A stretch of DNA of 64,000 nucleotides, taken from the NCBI GenBank assembly GCA_024180945.1, contig JAKSGN010000007.1, forward strand, positions 186,001 to 250,000, written 5' to 3'. Of the stretch, positions 1 to 12,318 are shown piece after piece; the first letter of the stretch is position 1; each line of letters opens with the position of its first letter. The position numbers and the translations under genes are program-made. The notes below the pieces were generated by a model. That model was not told the origin of the DNA, did no database searches, and saw only the letters and a program-made list of their open reading frames with translations. The stretch is from Macrophomina tecta (taxonomy: Eukaryota > Ascomycota > Dothideomycetes > Botryosphaeriales > Botryosphaeriaceae).

Positions 1-1749
1 TTTCTTTCGAAGCGTCCGGTGCAGGATCGTAGTCTGAGAAACATTCCTGACAATGCGGAGCATGTAAGTGGACTGACGAGACACCTGGTTTTCCACCTCG
101 TCCTGGCTCGACATGGGTCGGGGAACGTTGAAATCAACAGTGTCTTCCTTGACACCAAAGTCCGAGCGGCCCTGAGGACCTCCGACCATAACTTCGAGCT
201 GGAAGAGGATGTGCCAAACTCTCGTCTTGGTGACACATTCATGAGCGGATGACCCACAGGGTTTGCCCATTTGGTGCAGTTCAAAGTGCGTGTCCAGATC
301 CAGATCTTTCGCCATTGCGACACAATTCACAACAGTCATCCAGGAGCGATAGAAGTATCCACGTTTTGGGACGGCCTCCCGAGCCTTTAAAGCAAGAATG
401 AGAGCTTGAATTGTGCTCAGACGAGGAACGTCTTTAAAGCTCTCCTCATGTTCTAAGTGAATGATGTCAGCATTTGTCGATCAGAATTGGGAAGCGGGCT
501 AACTCACTTGCAAGAAGTGCAAGCCACTTATTCCCTTGAGATGGATCATCCAGCATAAGAGAGGAGCAAGCAAAAATAGCCTCGAGAATTAAGGGAGAAA
601 TTCCAGCGCGGTTCGTGTGCCACTGCGTGAAAAAGTAGGACCTGTTTATTACCGGCACATAAGGATGGATGTTGGTAAAGAAGTATTCGAAATAGTCCAG
701 AGCTTGTTGGTCCGAGGGCATCATGTCCGGGGGAATGCGTATCGTCATGTCAGGAGCATGGTCGTCGGGCAGCTGAATTTCGTACTCCTCCACTGGTGGA
801 GCGTCTGCCAGCGCTTTTTTCTGATTTGCCATGTACGGAGCTGAATCGCCATCCATTAGTCACTTTCGCCGGATTATATTCAGAAGTCTAGCTTACCGAT
901 TGCCTCATGGTCGATTTTGAGTTCACCGAGAGCTTCTGTGAGTTGGGATGTGTCCAAATTATTCCTCCAGAGCGGCTCGCCTTCGTTGGATGGGTTCATT
1001 CCGGGAGCGGGTTGTCCTGGGTATACTGGCTGAGGCTGGTACTTCATCTGCTCCGAGTTAGGAAGCGGGGCCGGCTGCATGCCGCCATAATGAACGCTGT
1101 CCTGGCTTGGCGGTGCTGGGGGCATGCCGCCATATGGAGCAGTTTGGTATAGGCGGGCAGCGTCGGCATACGTTGCCTGAAGAGGATGTCCCATGAGGGG
1201 GCCGACCTCCGTGGTCATAGGGTGTTGGATGGAGTGATGTCTTTGGAATTCGCCGGGGGGAGGGACATGCGAGACGCTCTGCGAGGGATCGTACTCGTGG
1301 CTTCTGTCTCCAATTTCGAAGGTGTGGGAACCGGTGGGGAACGAGTCCTTGTTCTCGTAACTGACCGTCGGCGGGACGCAGTTAAGCTTCAGACGGATGC
1401 AGGCTGCGCAGGGCCAAGCGTTCGTGGTGGCAGCATCGCACTTGATCTTGCGGCGTCTGCATCCCTCACAGGCGCGCATAACTAATTCGGCAAAGTCAAC
1501 TTCCCTGTTTGGCGAGCAGACTGAGCGGCGCGCAGATTCTTACCCTTGAGGCGCTTGTGGCGATTGTGCTCGTCGACGAAAACATAGTCTGGCACGGCGG
1601 GTCAGCTCAGAGTCGCGAAGATCGCGGCGCACAAGGCGGAGCGTACTTCTCTGGTTCTCGCGCGGCGCCAGCGTCTGCGGCGCAAAGGGAAAGTTCTGCA
1701 TTTGTGCGGTCTGGGGCAGGAGAGGTCGGCCGGTGGACTCGCCAGCCAT
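1..1749 (-). CDS. Zn2Cys6 transcription factor, 3' end beyond left edge
   Basis: This is a nuclear DNA-binding regulator. Five exons can be joined in frame: 1749-1647, 1588-1544, 1481-897, 840-508 and 452 to beyond position 1. The introns are 50-60 nt with GTACGC or GTAAG-type donors, and the first has a CTGAC branch site. The binuclear zinc cluster reads CEGC-x6-C-x9-CAAC-x6-C near residues 50-80 and is preceded by a basic stretch (EHNRHKRLK) that spans the second intron. A proline-rich linker follows. The middle homology region of fungal regulators comes next, with a readable segment around REAVPKRGYFYRSW and GGPQGRSDFG. The start at 1749 is the first Met that gives a consistent spliced frame. 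The family is recognised but the regulated pathway is not. The C-terminus lies outside the window. Confidence 0.9.
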
Positions 1750-4700
1750 GTCTCAGCGGCGGAAGAGGTTCGAAGAAGCTCGTCGCGCGGAGGGCCCGCT
1801 CTGGAGCTTATTGGCGAGGCGGGACGGGACGCGGCGAGTTTGCGATGGATTGCGCTGGATTGCGCTGGCGGGGAGGAGCGGACGATGCGAGGCCGGAGCG
1901 CCAATCGGGAGTCAGTGGGAAGGGCGTCAGCAAATGGTGGGAGGTTGGATCAGCCGCCACCTAGGTTTGCTGGGAGATGTGCGCGTGGTGGGCGCGGTTG
2001 TAGGTTCTAAGTAGGCGGCAGCGGGTGCGCAGTCCGATTGCCGAGAGCGGGCGCGGTGCTGGCGCATTGAGATGAGGTGTGGAGCCGCCGTATGGGAGGA
2101 ACGTTGAGACTCAGGCAGGGCGCGGTCCTCTCGCGTACAAGTAACAGTGGCGTAGAACTCCTGAGTGGGGATTGAAGAACGAACGGTCTGGCGGTCGCGC
2201 TTAGGACCGCAGACGCCAGACCGGGAGCACGTAAGATAGCTAGCTCCGCACCCGCCAGGACAGACAGCTGTGCCGGGATGCACTGAGAAGCCGCGAGAGT
2301 CAGGCAAGTGGGCGGCGGGCAGCCAAGCACACGCGAGGGATGCGCAACGCCTCTCGCGACCGAGCGGGCGGGGACAAGGATGCTGCTGCTCTGGCCCTCA
2401 CGCTGCCGGCGGGTTGTGGCTCTGGCACTGGCACTGGCACTGGCATTGGCACTGGACTACTGGTGCTGCTCCTCTGACGGGCACGCAGACGCCGGAAGCT
2501 GGTGCCAGGCAGGGCGGGACATTGCACGCACACTCGCTCTGCAGCGCACCGCAGCATCGAGCCGCGGCCCCGGCGCCCTGTTTCTCTGCGCCTGCCGTCC
2601 GGCCCTGCTGCTCGAGGCTCGCACATTTACACCACCACCACCACCACCAACCAGCCTCTCTGCGCCTCTCTCGCGGCTCTGCCAGCTCCTATCTGGAGTC
2701 TGCGCCGAGCAGCGCTGCCCCTCCTGCGGGGGGGGTGTGCCCAGCGGCGACGCCCAAACAGCGGCGCTGCAGGGGGATGGCAGCGCCGTCGGCCCCGGCG
2801 CGCACGCAGGCTCAGGCTGTCAGGCTCACGCGCGATTAGCCCTGCTTAGCACCACCCACACTCGCCTCTTGGATTTGCCGAGGAAGCCCCACATATCGAC
2901 AGCCTGGAGGGGTGCAGTCCTGAGGGAGATGAGGGGAGTGCACGAGGGCCAGCCCTAGCGAGGAGCTTACGACGTCAATAATGATCAATAGACCGGTCTA
3001 TGCTTGTTCCGTCAGCTTGCCCGCCTCCAACGCACGCGCTGTAAGATCTGCCTCCCACGTTGTCTCACGCGTCTCAAGATCCTCCTGCAACGCAGCTCTG
3101 ACATCGCCCGCCCGCGCTCCCTGTCCGCTCAACCCTGCCCTGCCGGTTCTGTACACAGTACGCTGTACGCACTTGGCTCGCCTACTTTTGCAACAGCACC
3201 ACACCTGTCGGCAGCTTCGCCCTCTGCCAGCGGGACATTTCGTGTGCACGCGGGCTTGCCTATGGGAGGGAGCTTCGTCTCCAGAGCGTAAGCAGACGCA
3301 GTATGCGCCGCTGCCGGTCTGCTGCGCGGGTTCGTCTATCATCGCCCTTCAGCGCCACGGATGCAGGAACGCCAATAAAACTGCCTGAACAGGCTGGTTC
3401 CCGGCAACTTGGGAAGCGTCAGCATTGGTCGCACCCCGGGCGGTGGGATCCTGCAGCATGCGACTGCACCATGCAGGCCACTATCTCAACGAGATGGTTG
3501 TTTACCTCCACCCCGACTCCGACCCTGGCGGCGCCGGCGATGCGGGTGTGCGACTCGTGGGTGAGGCCGTCCGAAAGCCATCACAGGACCTGGCCGGATT
3601 GCTCTTGCGACTGTTGCTGCTCGACGAGCGGCCTGACGTTCCACCTTTTTTTGCTCCCAGTAGCCTCTTGGACGGCATGATGGCCGCCGGCGCACGCTTC
3701 TCCCTGCCGCGTGACGAGCAATTTGGCTGCGGGAGCGCTGGGGACGTGGGCGCGCGTCGCTGCCGCCCACATTAAAACACGCCTGAAACTGGTACCAGAA
3801 CGTTTGGCGGACATTCTGGAAGCACGGCGGCCCGAGATCGAGGGCTGGAGGCCCACCAGACCACGAAGGGCAGCAGCTGGCGTGCTGGAACAGTTGCAAC
3901 TTGTCAACGCGGCGGATGGGGGCGTCGGCTGCTCCCGATACGCGGCGTTGTCGACATGTCGGCGATGTATGTTTCTTTGCATGTGAAGGCGCCATGAGCC
4001 TGGTGCATGCTCTTGGAGCAAGAGATGGATCCCAACGCCCTGGGACGGCCAGGCTCGGCGGAGGCCGCGTGCCTGGCCGGCAGGGGATCCTCCCCAATCG
4101 ACGATCTTGCCCGACTCGCGCGCTGCTCGCTTACCGCTGCAACACGCCGGGCTGCACTGCGCGTGGGAGGCACGTTGTTTTGCGGGGGGGCGCCAGCAGC
4201 GGCGGCGGCTGCAGGACTCTGGCAGCTGGCGGGTGCTGTAGGCGAAATAGGTAATAATGATAGTGCACGCTCTGATGGCTTGGCGCGTCGCGGTATTGGC
4301 TCCCGCCTGCAGCGGTCAATCACTTCCCAAGCAACGGCGCTCCTGTGGCGCCGCTGCTTGACAGCTCGTGGAGCGCGATGCCCGGCTGCTGGTGTGTTCC
4401 AACGTCCCGCATCAGGCACTAGGCCACTTGCGGGCCTGGCAGGCGACATGGGGAGCCACGAAGTAACCCTCGCTGCGGCAAAGCACTAGTCTGCGCATGG
4501 GCTGATGCGAACAAACGTCTTCTGACCACGCACTATGCATGACAGAGATTGCATAAGGGGGCCGCTGGCTGCGCGGGTGACGTGAGTGGTGAAGACAGAC
4601 GGAGCTCGGGGGAGCCAAGCGGGCAGATCCATCGCGGGAGCCGGGGCCGGGAGAGTGCAGCGGCCGAACCTGCCGCAATGTGGCCTCGGGGATTTCTGCT

Positions 4701-5089
4701 GCGCGCCGCTCTGCTGCGATCTGCTGCGCGGTGGGCCGGCGACTCGAGACGCGGTGCAATGCGCAACTGCTGTGGGCTGGGCTGGGCTGGGCTGGGCGGA
4801 CGGCTGTGGGCTGTGGACACTGGGCTGCGGGTTGGCGCCGCAGCGGGCAGGGCAGGGCAGGGCAGAGCAATCGGCAGCAGGGCAGTGAGTGCGGGCGGGC
4901 TGGCTGATGTTCCGATCCGCTTTTTAGCAGAGCGACGCACGCGGCCTCGCCAACGGCGCAGGTGCGGCGGCGGACTCAAGCCATCGCGGCTGCGGGAGCC
5001 TGCAATTCCTTCCTGTGAGATCGCAACACCTCTCCACACCCGGCGCCGCATCGTCCACATCCCGTCCGCCGCGCCAGACGCCAGACGAC
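1750..5089. other. GC-rich intergenic region between divergent genes
   Basis: About 3.3 kb separates the regulator on the minus strand from CIA2 on the plus strand. Open frames on both strands are long only because the sequence is GC-rich. None shows a recognisable domain or a consistent splice model. It contains a TGGCAC-type tandem repeat near 2418-2455, a CAC trinucleotide run near 2627-2650 and GGGCT/GGGCA repeats near 4770-4865. It probably holds both promoters and long 5' leaders. Confidence 0.6.
2418..2455. repeat. TGGCAC hexanucleotide tandem repeat
   Basis: About six consecutive copies of a TGGCAC unit are seen, one of them changed to TGGCAT. It is a simple microsatellite in the promoter region with no coding support. 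Confidence 0.7.
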
Positions 5090-5741
5090 ATGGATCCCGA
5101 CAAGGACAACGCCAACCCCACCATCCTCAACCCCTCCGACCTGCCTTCACGCCGCCGCGAGTCTTCGGTCAAGAAGCACGAGGGTGCGGGCGTCGGCCTC
5201 TTCGACGAGCTCATTCCTGCCTACAGCTACCTGAATGATCCGTTCGACACGCCTCAGTCGTCGTCAGACTCGGACGATGGCTCTGTGGAGGACATTGACG
5301 AGCAGGAAATCTACGGTGAGCAACGCGCCGCCAAGCTGCGTGCCTGGCGCCCCGCCCGCTGACCGCAATGTAGACCTGATTTCTTCCATTTCGGACCCCG
5401 AGCATCCGCTCTCGCTCGGGTCGCTCGCCGTTGTGAACCTACCTGACATCCACATTGTGCCGCCCTCGTCGCCACGCTCGCCGATCAGTACAGTACTCGT
5501 CGAGATTACTCCCACAATCACGCATTGCTCGCTGGCGACGGTTATTGGCCTGGGTGTGCGTGTGCGCCTGGAGCAGGCTTTGCCTCCGCGATTCCGCGTG
5601 GATGTGCGCATCAAGAAGGGCACACACAGCACTGACGAGGCCGTGAACAAGCAGCTGGGTGACAAGGAGCGCGTGGCAGCCGCGCTGGAGAACGGGACAC
5701 TGATGGGCGTTATCCGCAAGATGCTCTCAACGTGCGAGTAA
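5090..5741 (+). CDS. CIA2: Cytosolic Fe-S cluster assembly factor CIA2 (MIP18/DUF59 family)
   Basis: This is the CIA targeting-complex subunit that helps deliver Fe-S clusters to cytosolic and nuclear apoproteins. The exons are 5090-5315 and 5374-5741. The 58-nt intron splits an Asp codon (G|GTGAGC to TAG|AC), giving 197 residues. The N-terminal third is acidic and serine-rich and ends in DEQEIY. The MIP18 domain then reads DLISSISDPEHPL, ITPTITHCS with the conserved reactive Cys near residue 127, GLGVRVRLEQALPPRF and NKQLGDKERVAAALEN, which is the hallmark of the family. An in-frame ATG at 5015 would add 25 residues without homology, so 5090 is preferred. It is a single-copy housekeeping gene. 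Confidence 0.95.
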
Positions 5742-6210
5742 TGAACAATAGAGAAGTCCTTATGATGTGCGCCAGGATGGAAGAGCCATTTTTGGGGCAA
5801 ACAATTGCATGGCGAGTGTTGCGCACTACGAAAATAGCAGCGTCTGCTGTAGCCTTATAGGCCTTGCATGCGAATACGACAGGTCAGGACTCCCACGACG
5901 CCGTCGGCGGCTACCGTTGGCTCCCCTTTTGGCACATATATCCTCCCCGCCGTTACTTACATGCAAGATCCCCGGGGCGTCGCAATGCGTTGCTTTATTG
6001 CTTACGTTTGCGTGCGTGGCATATCAGACGAATACCGTGAGCTAATGCTCTCACGATGGCAGGGAGGCCCGCCCTGGAAAAAGGTCCATGGCGAGCAGAT
6101 CATCTGCAAGTAATTAGGGTTCGGGGGCCAATGCTGAGCCCGTGGCCCGGAGAATGATACCCGACTAGAGGGCTCTGCGACAGTGCGGGCTGCCACGAAA
6201 AACGCCCCTA
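5742..6210. other. Intergenic region between CIA2 and the Tc1 element
   Basis: This holds the 3' flank of CIA2 and ordinary sequence up to the TA target site at 6209-6210. I see no gene here. Confidence 0.6.
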
Positions 6211-6240
6211 CCGCACCCGTGCAAAAGTCAGGGCGCACGG
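6211..6240 (+). repeat. Left terminal inverted repeat of Tc1 element
   Basis: It is a perfect 30-bp inverted match to 7492-7521, immediately after the TA dinucleotide. Confidence 0.95.
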
Positions 6241-6344
6241 CCAAGACGCTAATTATCCTGCCACCAACACCAATACTTTGGAGTCGTATTATTCAACAAG
6301 GAGTTGCTCAAATGCAGTAAGAGTTGATTCTTTATAAAGCTAGG

Positions 6345-7451
6345 CTACCAGCGAGTTTGATAGCCACCAGCTTGAATAACATCTACAAGCCGTTGTGGCA
6401 TACTTTTACAAAGCGCTTTAAGGCTTGGTTTTTCCACCAATGCGTATGCCCTAGGTAACCACTCAGCTAGTAATGCCTCCACGCGCTCAGGATTCTTCTC
6501 AAGCTCAATAAATGGCGCAATCTCTTGAAGCTTCATCTTTAGTGGCCACCAAAGGTATTCCTGGAGGTTTAGATCAGGCGAATATAGGGGGTGAGTAATG
6601 CACCTAATTTGGTGATCACGCAGCCATTTCTTCACCCGGTTCGCCCGATAAATACCAGCACCATCTTGTAACCAGTATATACTATAGTCGTAGTTTCTTG
6701 GTACCTATTCCTCCAGTACTTTGATATAGGATTTGGCAGTATAGCCTTGCCTAGGAGAGTCCAAATCACGCTCTATAACGTGTAAATCAGACACCCCTAG
6801 CTGGCCTGAAAAGCCACCCCATACCATACATCTTGCCTTCTTGCCAAGTGGCCGTGTATTAAGCCGGCTTTGGTCCCACTTTTGCTGGCCAGGCGTACGG
6901 AAAACCCAGCTTGGTGCGTGGCCAGAGCCCTGCTCAACTGAGCACTCATTACCGAACGTAACCCTCATCCACCATCTCCAGCTCTTATACCGGTATTTCT
7001 TTGCATATTGGTACCGAATGCGGGCATTCGCTTGAGAGATCCAAGGCCGATTCTTTGCACGCCATTTGGTAATATGGTTCTTGCGTAGAATACGCCTGAG
7101 CGTATCTTTATGGATAGATAACTGGAGTTGCTTAATCACCTGGCTGTGCTTAAGTTTTGGGAACCGGTTAACAAAACGAATAATCTGGCGCTCCGTGCGA
7201 AGGCTGACTTTGGGGGGACGGCCAGTACGAGGTGTTAGATCAATCTGGCCAGTCGTATTGTAGTGGTTGATGCAGCTCCTAATTGCGTGTTCTGAGAAGC
7301 GAGTCTCACGGGCAATTTGACGCCCAGATTTACCATCTTGCGATTGCGTAATAACCGAAACTCGTTGATTATGTGAAAGCTGATGCCTTTGCCTAGCATT
7401 GCCTGAAATTTCGCGTCCAAAGATGCGCTGCATGGTGGTGTAATGAGGCAA
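6345..7451 (-). pseudogene. Tc1/mariner transposase, inactivated
   Basis: The frame from 7451 to 6345 encodes 368 positions with one internal stop (TAG at 6705-6707, after residue 248). The N-terminus has paired helix-turn-helix regions (GRQIARETRFSEHAIRS, then TGRPPKVS). The C-terminal DDE domain keeps the second Asp in WLQDGAGIY and the final Glu in YSPDLNLQEYLW, exactly 34 residues apart (DD34E). The first catalytic position, expected Asp in FG-D-ECSVE, is Asn (AAT at 6948-6950, residue 168). Both changes are C:G to T:A at CpA, as RIP makes. With the stop and the lost catalytic Asp it should be unable to transpose by itself. Confidence 0.93.
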
Positions 7452-7491
7452 GGGATGAAGAGGGTACGTTGTTGTTTTGACTCGTGCACGT

Positions 7492-7521
7492 CCGTGCGCC
7501 CTGACTTTTGCACGGGTGCGG
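7492..7521 (-). repeat. Right terminal inverted repeat of Tc1 element
   Basis: It is a perfect 30-bp inverted match to 6211-6240, immediately before TA at 7522-7523. Confidence 0.95.
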
Positions 7522-7523
7522 TA

Positions 7524-10500
7524 CTGCGCATGGACCGATCACCACGAGAGGCTGCCCTCAAGCTCCAGGCTCCACCGCGCCGCTCCCGCTCCCTGCTCGC
7601 CGTCAAATCGCCGGAACCTGCCAACAGCAACCAGCATGACTTGTTTCACGCCCGCTTCATCCACGCTCATGATTCACCAAACAGCGCACGGCAAGAACCG
7701 CTCACGAGCCGCGGCCGCTTGTCGCTATCCACAGTTGCCAGCCCGCAGCCCACCGCCACACTCTGCCGCTGCTTAAGCTGGTCACAAGCACGCTGCAGGG
7801 TTGGCGGTGGACCCGTTGGCGCGCTGCCGGGTCTGGCCACCCTACAGCACCGCAGCCCACGGGCGCCTGCGGTGCTGCCCAGGCCTCCCTCACGACTCCG
7901 TGCTCCTGTCCGCTGCGCGCCTCAGCGGATGCGGGCGCTTGCCGCTGCCGGCCGGCGTCGATGCCCGCGGTGACATACCGGCCAGGAGACAGTGGACGAT
8001 CGCTTATTATCTTTCCGTAAGAGCATTGAAACAGGCACGCAGGATCTGCGGCCTCGATGCAACGTAAAGCTGCTCCTTCGCCCACGTCCCCACGCGCGCA
8101 CTGAGATACCAACCTCTAGCGCCATTCCGAAAACAGACGCGATGCGCAAACGTCCCGCAGCGGCGTAGTCCGACACCATGTCTAGTTGCTGCTCTAGAAC
8201 TGCCTTTGGCCTGATCGCGGACCTAGGAGTGCACTCCGCCATACTGAACGCCAATGGGAACTGACCGCCACCGTTCGCCGCTCATTTATTCAATACCCTC
8301 CTTCAAGAGCTGCGAGACAGAGCGGTGAGAGCTCGAGATGCAGTCTATCACGATATTCGCGGCATTTTCGCTGCTGCGTCTGGCCCCCAAGTCTTCCTTT
8401 CCGACATTCCCGAAAAAGCCGCTGCGGCATCCGTCAAGGAACTATCCGTACCCGCTGACGGTCCTGGACGTTGCCCAGAGGCAACTCCTGTCCCTGAGCC
8501 AATCATGCTCGCGCGTAGCCGATGCGCTGCTGATGAGCAGTACATGTGACTGACATACGAATGGAGTAGCATTCGTGCACTCACCCATTGCACATCTCCT
8601 AACAATCTTCTATCCGACGATAATTCCGAAAAGCAGCCAAGCCGCCTTACCTGGCATGGGCAAGATGATGAGAGGTCAATCGGAACATCATCTGATCGGC
8701 GTCCCTTTGATCTTCCCCGTTCCATTTCTTCCACCGCTGCTCCACCGGCGACTATTGTATTGGTTGCGGTCCGAAGCCCGCTCGGGTCTCGCTTTTCTTA
8801 ACAAAGGGGCAAAGTACTGCAGAGAAGTGGGTATGGATATTTCAAGAACGGTCTCTGCCGGTACCTGTTCCGCCACAGTTTCCGGCTGGTTGCGGCCCCC
8901 GTCTGCACGGGCACCCACGCCCGTGGCACCCAGGTCAGGACGAGGAGTGCAACCAAAGACCCCAAATTCCGGGGTCGTACGCCGCCGGGTCGCTTGCAGC
9001 TGCGCATCAAGAGACGAAACCTCCACAGCGCTGGCTCGAGAAAGGAAAAAGCAAGGCGCATAAAGCGGCAAGTTCCTTCCGTCCAGCCACCTAGAGGAGC
9101 AAGGGAGAATGAGGGTGTTTTGCTCGACGCCACGACAATTTCTCAAGAGCCGCAACTGCAGACAGAGCACACTACGGATGCTAAACACATCTTCGGTTCG
9201 TGTCGAATTCCCCAAAGGCTGTGCCCTAACGGGTGTCGCCCGCAGGCCAACATGTAATGCACGTATGCGTGATGAGATGGGATTGGATGCTGGGTGATAG
9301 AGCGCTGGCACAGGCGCTACTGAGAGGTTGCAGCAATCCAATCCCAAGTGTCGAGAGTATGCACCAGGGTCTTGACGTCGCCGTACACGGAGCTATCATC
9401 CGCTTATTATTTCCGGAAAGCACGCTCCCAGAGCACAGTGCACACCCAGGCGCGCTCGGGCGCGGGAAGGGAGGCTGGGGCATCGGCCGTAAATCAAGGC
9501 AGGGCAGGACGGGCCTGGCGCCGGGAAGGGCACGGGGAAACCTGTTACCAACAGCCAACGGCCTGTCCCAACCCCACAGTTCCAGCAAAAGAGCTAATCG
9601 GCATCTCCGATATGGCTGGCGGGCCATCGCCTCACCGCACTGGACACGCGAGCCTGCATTTTCCGGCTGCCCTGTTGGGTATGGTACTGAATCTATGGTA
9701 CATACAATGAGGAGCGGGTGCGTCGCAGGCAAGCATTGAGGCAACGGTAAGCACTGGAGCAGCAACAGGCAGGTAGGCTGCCAGGCTGCAGGCAAGCAAT
9801 CCTCGCACGGTCAGCACGAGGCGTCCATCAGCGGGAGTCTGGATCTTTGGTATCTTCCTGCTAAAGTCTTCAGCCGCATGCTGCCTGCACACTACGCACC
9901 CGCCTGCTTGTCAGATTGGAACGCCTTATGAGGCTATTTCATCGGCCAAAAGAGCGGGCATAGAAGATTCTACAGCCAAATTGCATTTCAATCATTGCCA
10001 CGTCGGTCCTGTTCCTCAGCTTTTACTCAGGCATCGACAGGTAAATGATCGTCAAGTAATATTCTTTTATTATCTCGTCGGCTTTCGCGCGAGTAGCGTC
10101 ATGCTTCCAATAATTCATCCAATGTTTCCGAGTTTACTTCTAGCTTTTCATGCAAGCGCTTCCTATTTCGACTCTCAGCCTCTCCTGCGGTATTTTAATT
10201 GCCGACCAGATATAGTGGCTAACGTGGCTAAAGAATTCATCCAAGCAAATCCGCGCCTCGGTTCGACCCGCGGGGTCCGGCGTGTCTTTTTTTTCCCCCC
10301 CCTCTGAAGGCACCCAGGTCCTTGTCGCAATTCATCATCCCTTCCTTTTCCCACCTAGCCGGTCCTCTCCCGTGCAGCCCACCTTCTCTCTGACTACCAA
10401 TCAGTCCCGTGCCCACCACGCCTCTGCCGTCATGGCCGGGCCAATCCTCACAGTGATCCCAGTCCAGCACACCACACCGATCAGCCTTGCCTAGCCACCT

Positions 10501-12318
10501 AATATTCCGCCCTCATCTTTCCACCCATCAGGGGAACGGGACAATATAGGAGGACGGGGTGTGGTATGAGTCAGCCTGCCGACTGGACCCTTCCCAGCTC
10601 CTTAAGCGAGCCAAACCCACCTTCCTTCCCTCCCGTGTATGAGCTATAGGGCTCCGGTGGGCTTGTAGTCGCTGGTGACCGAAGCAGGCGGTGCCTCTAC
10701 TCCAGCATACATACTTTTGACACGTTTAAGCTCTGCCAACCAGGCGCGAGTCTTGGCGGAGGCCATCGGTCCCGGCTAGGTCGCTTGTCATGGTGGCTGT
10801 GCGGGACACACACTGAGAAAATACCTGTCCTGCCTCCCGTTCGTCCGATGTACCGCGCTCTTCTTACGCCATAGCTATTAGCAAAGAGGCCGCCTGAACG
10901 GCGCGATGCGATAGAGTGTGGGGTGTCGTCCCGAGCTGGCGGGAGCGCCAACTGTAGAAGCGCCTCCGTACACACGCGCGCGCGTTGCAGAATGAAAGTT
11001 AAGTAGCAGCACGCGTTTCCCCTTGAGCATCTGCATCCGCGAGAATGAAACAGGTCAGTGTCTGGCTGTGACAATGGCCTTTGATTTCCCTTCTTTTTTG
11101 GTGCCCTCACCTGTCCAATTACCACATCTTAATTTGGGTATGGCCTTATCCGTGTATGAATCCGAACCGATGAATTCCGAGGTCATGCATCGGGTTCACT
11201 TTTCGACTCGCAGGATCACCGCGCGCCCAGATCAGCGGCTGTATCAGTATACTTTGGCACCTTACCGCTTGGAATGCGGAGATGGCCCAGTTTTGTTATG
11301 CAAAGTCTCCTGTAGTTTCCGGTAAGTGAAGGATCGCGATAGTCTGAAACGGTCGAGGCATTTTTGATGGAGCACCGCGACGACTGCCAGAGCTTCGGAC
11401 ACGGTAGAACACCGGCACGAGAAAGAGTTGCATGGCCTGCGCTCGTTCGAGTAATTTTTCGCGTCCTCTTTTCTTTCATGGTGAAGCTATCCAACTTCAT
11501 CTGCCAAGGCGGCGACGTTATCCGCTCTCCCCGCGGAGAACCTGAAGACACTGCATATCTTTCCTTCACACTGCAACGTTCTTGTCACGCGAAATTATCG
11601 GGACTCTTAGCTTTTTTATATCCGGAAGTGGAGCAGCCCCTCCCGCAAAGAGCTAACGTGATCGGTAATATCTACGTCGAGATGGCAACTTCACTTCCCT
11701 CACACAGTGTAAGGAACTCCAGGAAAGTGATCTCTTTGCGCGGCTCAAGTAAGTGTAACATTCTCCACCCCTTGGTAGAATTAGCAAAGTTCCAGGTTCT
11801 GTTGTAAGTTCGTGTAGAGTGTTCAGAGTGAGCCAGATACGTCATTCTCGACGCACACCACGACGAGAGTTGCAATAACAAATTTCTCAATATCCAAGCC
11901 AACCTGTACCGGCCAGGAATCTTCTTGACCAAGCTTGTAGTGGCGAGCAATTTGCACCCGTTTTCGTACCTTTTTTTCTTTTTTTCGCCTCCACAGAATC
12001 GGTGCCAAGCATCTCAATATAGGTTTCAATAAGCCAGCTCTCAATAAGTGATTGAATACACCATCAATAAAGCTCTTTGTTCAGCAAATCTATAGACATA
12101 AGTAAGACTCCAGACGTCTTTCCATAAAGGATCGACAGTCCCTCCTCGGCGCCTCCCATCTATCAACTGCACAGAACACATTCCTTCCAGGGGCCCTTCC
12201 AGCCAGTCCAAAAAATAAAACAAAAAAAAAGCCAACAGACTTACCAATATCCACTCCATTAGCTCACCAACACACCGACCAACCAACTCTCCCCCCCCCC
12301 AAAAAAAAAAAAAAAGAC
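7524..12318. other. Long gene-poor region
   Basis: Nearly 4.8 kb without a convincing coding gene. The open frames are short, overlap on both strands, and none shows domains, splice-consistent extension or a homology I recognise. The sequence is GC-moderate and not RIP-like, so it does not look like an old repeat. Poly-T/poly-A and C-rich tracts (10288-10305, 12290-12315) mark its right half. The last few hundred bases are presumably the promoter of the secreted-protein gene at 12319. Confidence 0.5.

Larger units (their letters stand above)
6211..7521 (-). mobile_element. Tc1/mariner-family DNA transposon, complete ends
   Basis: A 1311-bp element is bounded by perfect 30-bp inverted repeats at 6211-6240 and 7492-7521. 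The left end starts CCGCACCCGTGCAAAAGTCA. It is flanked by TA at 6209-6210 and 7522-7523, the target duplication expected of Tc1/mariner insertion. One transposase frame on the minus strand fills the interior. The element is structurally whole, but its transposase is damaged (see the separate entry). Confidence 0.95.

Noticed and set aside
2270..2958. Frames of 189 and 216 codons near the TGGCAC repeat
   Set aside because: They read through a microsatellite (Leu-Ala or Trp-His repeats) and overlap each other in different frames.
8338..8553. 71-codon frame with a hydrophobic start, possible secreted peptide
   Set aside because: The supposed signal sequence is weak, and an overlapping frame of similar length exists on the same strand. 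Nothing else supports it.
10198..10300. tRNA-like B box (GGTTCGACCCG) followed by a T-run
   Set aside because: The T-stem cannot pair and no acceptor stem closes, so no cloverleaf forms.
11364..11807. 147-codon plus-strand frame in the gene-poor region
   Set aside because: No recognisable motif, and comparable frames occur on the other strand.
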